DNA from: Gammaproteobacteria bacterium
GTDB lineage: Bacteria > Pseudomonadota > Gammaproteobacteria > Pseudomonadales > Pseudohongiellaceae
Assembly: GCA_041395725.1 (NCBI GenBank)
Contig: JAWKZW010000001.1
Location: 2,790,001 to 2,854,000 of the forward strand
DNA: 64,000 nt
Reading direction: 5' to 3'
In this document: in pieces, positions 62,399 through 64,000 of the stretch
Layout of the letters: the number at the start of each line of letters is the position of its first letter
Numbering within the stretch: the stretch's first letter is position 1
Made by a program: the position numbers and the translations under genes
Notes under the pieces: model-generated
The model's input: only the letters and a program-made list of their open reading frames with translations
Databases searched by the model: none
What the model was told of the DNA's origin: nothing

Positions 62399-62663
62399 TG
62401 ACAGTTAGATATTTACCGACACAGGAAATCTGTGCAGAATGCGCCTTCCTTCGCCGTCGTCCATACTTCCCTCTTAGTGCTCTACATGTTTTTTCGATTA
62501 GCTTCAGTAATTACAAATTCCTGGAAATAGCAATAGATATGCTTTAGTTATTTTCTGCATCCGGCCAGAACCCGTCGTTCGCCGAGAGCTCTTCGAGAAT
62601 CTTTGGACATTTCGGATGAATGACTGCGCATATATAACCTCTTTAACAAAATGCGAGGGGTTT

Positions 62664-63362
62664 TTATGTATCCTCCAAAGTATCAATAAGATCTTTCAAA
62701 GATTCTCTGAGAGAAAGAAATCTGGAGAGATATTGACTTTGGACTACCATATGCAAAAAAAGAATTTGTTCAAACTCCTTGTTATCTTGGAGAGAGGAGA
62801 AATCTACCGGATACTTTGGTTTAAGCCCATCCTCTTCTCTGAACTGCAGGAGATGTAACGCTGTACCTAGCCACCCAGCGATGATACCAGCTGGTATGAC
62901 AGAGTTGTGCCTAATATCCAAGGCGACTTGTTCTATATCTTTGGCCAGCTGCAATCTTGAATTAAATACAGAGATCGCATTCTGTATCTGATTATTAAGT
63001 AGGCCCATTTCGCCTGAATAAACCAATTGATCAATTGTTTTTGTGTCTGCGTAAAACTGCGTTATACCTGTAAATCGCCCAAAAGCGTCGATAAGTTCTG
63101 CTTGAGTAACAGTTTCAGGATTGAGCATATAGTTTTTTAACGAAATATTACTTTGTAGCGTACGCTCCACACGATTAATCGTTCGATCTAGTTGAGAAAG
63201 GTTTCTTTGAGAATCAGCTTTAAGTGCTTCAATGTTGCTCTGAGTAGTTTTGTTTTCCAGTCTATATTGCCAGCCTGCGTCTATCGCAAAAGCGAGGAGG
63301 ATTGAGAAGACAATAACAATTGCTTCAATTGAAAATCTTTTCCAAGGAATATCTTGATTCAT
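62664..63362 (-). CDS. Membrane-anchored helical protein, unknown
   Basis: The 232-residue protein has one N-terminal helix in 'FSIEAIVIVFSILLAFAIDA' followed by a long soluble helical part. Comparable proteins that begin 'W-K-R-F-x-I-E-A' with a single helix are found, uncharacterised, in marine gammaproteobacteria. It may be a bitopic sensor-like or scaffolding protein; nothing in the sequence tells. It is in an AT-rich block. Confidence 0.65.
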   Translation of the reverse strand: MNQDIPWKRFSIEAIVIVFSILLAFAIDAGWQYRLENKTTQSNIEALKADSQRNLSQLDRTINRVERTLQSNISLKNYMLNPETVTQAELIDAFGRFTGITQFYADTKTIDQLVYSGEMGLLNNQIQNAISVFNSRLQLAKDIEQVALDIRHNSVIPAGIIAGWLGTALHLLQFREEDGLKPKYPVDFSSLQDNKEFEQILFLHMVVQSQYLSRFLSLRESLKDLIDTLEDT

Positions 63363-63497
63363 TTTTTGGCTAATTTATGTGTAGAGCAGGTTTCGGCCAA
63401 CAGCGGGCCTTTAGGCCATCTGCATTCGTTGTGTGGCGAGGCCGACCCATTGCACAGTTTGTTATGTGCCGGTCTAACCATAAAGATACATTGAAGA

Positions 63498-64000
63498 TCA
63501 CTTGCAGTTGTCTGTGATCCAAGGAATCACAGAAGCTTCTAGGTCAGCAAGGCCATTTCCAGCTCTCAGATTGTGATCAGTATCTATTTGTACATGTTCA
63601 AATGGGTTAGCTCCAGCTTCTTCTGCCGCAATGACATAACGTTCCACAACGGGTGCTGGAACAACTGCATCCTGCAAAGCTTCTATAATTAATAGAGGTC
63701 TGTTTCTAAACTCATTCATGCGAGGTGTTGGATCAACTCGTACTTGCAAATCGTTATACGTATCCCGGCCAGTGTAGCCGCTCAGCCCCACAACGGCATT
63801 ATCGAAACCCGGGGGTTCTTCGCCATCAGGAATTGGTCTGGAGCTTGCTGATCCACGCCCACCGGGAGCAACACCGACAGTACAAGCAATGCTTTTATCT
63901 TCGATACCTGCAATAAGTGCGTTCCATCCTCCAGCACTGTGTCCAATAACAGAGATTTGAGATGCATCAACATCCATTTCTTCAGCGCTTTCTCGGACAT
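63498..64000 (-). CDS. Alpha/beta-hydrolase, C-terminal part (cut by window edge)
   Basis: The frame is open to the right edge, so only the last 167 residues or so are seen. They include the nucleophile elbow 'VIGHSAGGWNAL', an acid-containing 'ALQDAVVP' and His in 'DTDHNLRAG', completing the catalytic triad of a serine hydrolase. The Gly/Ser-rich 'APGGRGSASS' segment suggests a dienelactone-hydrolase or PAF-AH-like member. The substrate is unknown and the N-terminus lies outside. Confidence 0.8.
   Translation of the reverse strand, partial: VRESAEEMDVDASQISVIGHSAGGWNALIAGIEDKSIACTVGVAPGGRGSASSRPIPDGEEPPGFDNAVVGLSGYTGRDTYNDLQVRVDPTPRMNEFRNRPLLIIEALQDAVVPAPVVERYVIAAEEAGANPFEHVQIDTDHNLRAGNGLADLEASVIPWITDNCK

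Noticed and set aside
63361..63497. Possible integron attC site (ATAACAAACTG...) between the last two genes
   Set aside because: Only one attC-like half (ACATAACAAA on the minus strand) is visible; the matching GTTRRRY half and the paired inner boxes are missing, and no integrase is near.
1..64000. CRISPR arrays, rRNA genes, known riboswitches, prophage structural genes
   Set aside because: No regularly spaced repeats, rRNA sequence, riboswitch core or phage module was seen on reading the window.

Overview
The window looks like the chromosome of a gammaproteobacterium close to the Pseudomonas/Cellvibrio/marine-gamma radiation. The housekeeping gene order matches pseudomonads as I recall it: ychF-pth-rplY-prs-tRNA(Gln)-ispE-lolB-TPR lipoprotein, divergent hemA-prfA-prmC-moeB, then gatCAB with a PA4642-family gene, divergent mreBCD-maf-rng-yhdP-nitrilase. 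Species cannot be named from sequence alone.

Region 1 (1 to about 14.1 kb) is the end of an integrative conjugative element. Reading inward from the chromosome it has a P4-type tyrosine integrase, a MobH-type TraI relaxase, a PrlF-YhaV toxin-antitoxin module, a DUF3742 ICE protein, and a tight rightward cargo operon. The operon holds the 3' end of a type III restriction subunit, an 810-residue RloC/PrrC-like anticodon-nuclease ATPase, a second-type SbcD-SbcC pair, an unrecognised 383-residue protein and a DUF2188 protein. The first four genes overlap or nearly touch, so they probably form one transcript. This cargo is the strongest candidate for an undescribed composite defence system.

Region 2 (14.1 to 42.8 kb) is core genome: translation (ychF, pth, rplY, tRNA-Gln, prfA, prmC, gatCAB), nucleotide and isoprenoid precursors (prs, ispE), outer-membrane lipoprotein sorting (lolB), haem (hemA), a ThiF/MoeB enzyme, an RhlB-type helicase, the rod-shape operon mreBCD, maf, RNase G and the AsmA-like YhdP. 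mreC has no in-frame ATG, GTG or TTG at the expected start and seems to begin at an ATC behind a good ribosome-binding site.

Region 3 (42.8 to 59.3 kb) is mixed: a TetR-type regulator with a 19-bp palindrome upstream, an orphan ExbD, an aldolase/short-chain dehydrogenase fusion beside mtnA, a HIT protein, glutaminyl cyclase, YjbQ, a lipoprotein aminopeptidase, an MFS transporter with an apparent ATT start, an unknown secreted protein, a persulfide dioxygenase-rhodanese fusion, a glycine-rich stress-type protein, a calcineurin-like phosphoesterase and a secreted esterase.

Region 4 (59.3 kb to the end) is an AT-richer accessory block of small membrane proteins and two exported or acyltransferase-like alpha/beta hydrolases. 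It carries a 273-bp ORF-less element with 33-bp terminal inverted repeats, resembling a MITE. Partial relatives of that repeat sit at 50.9 and 54.5 kb.
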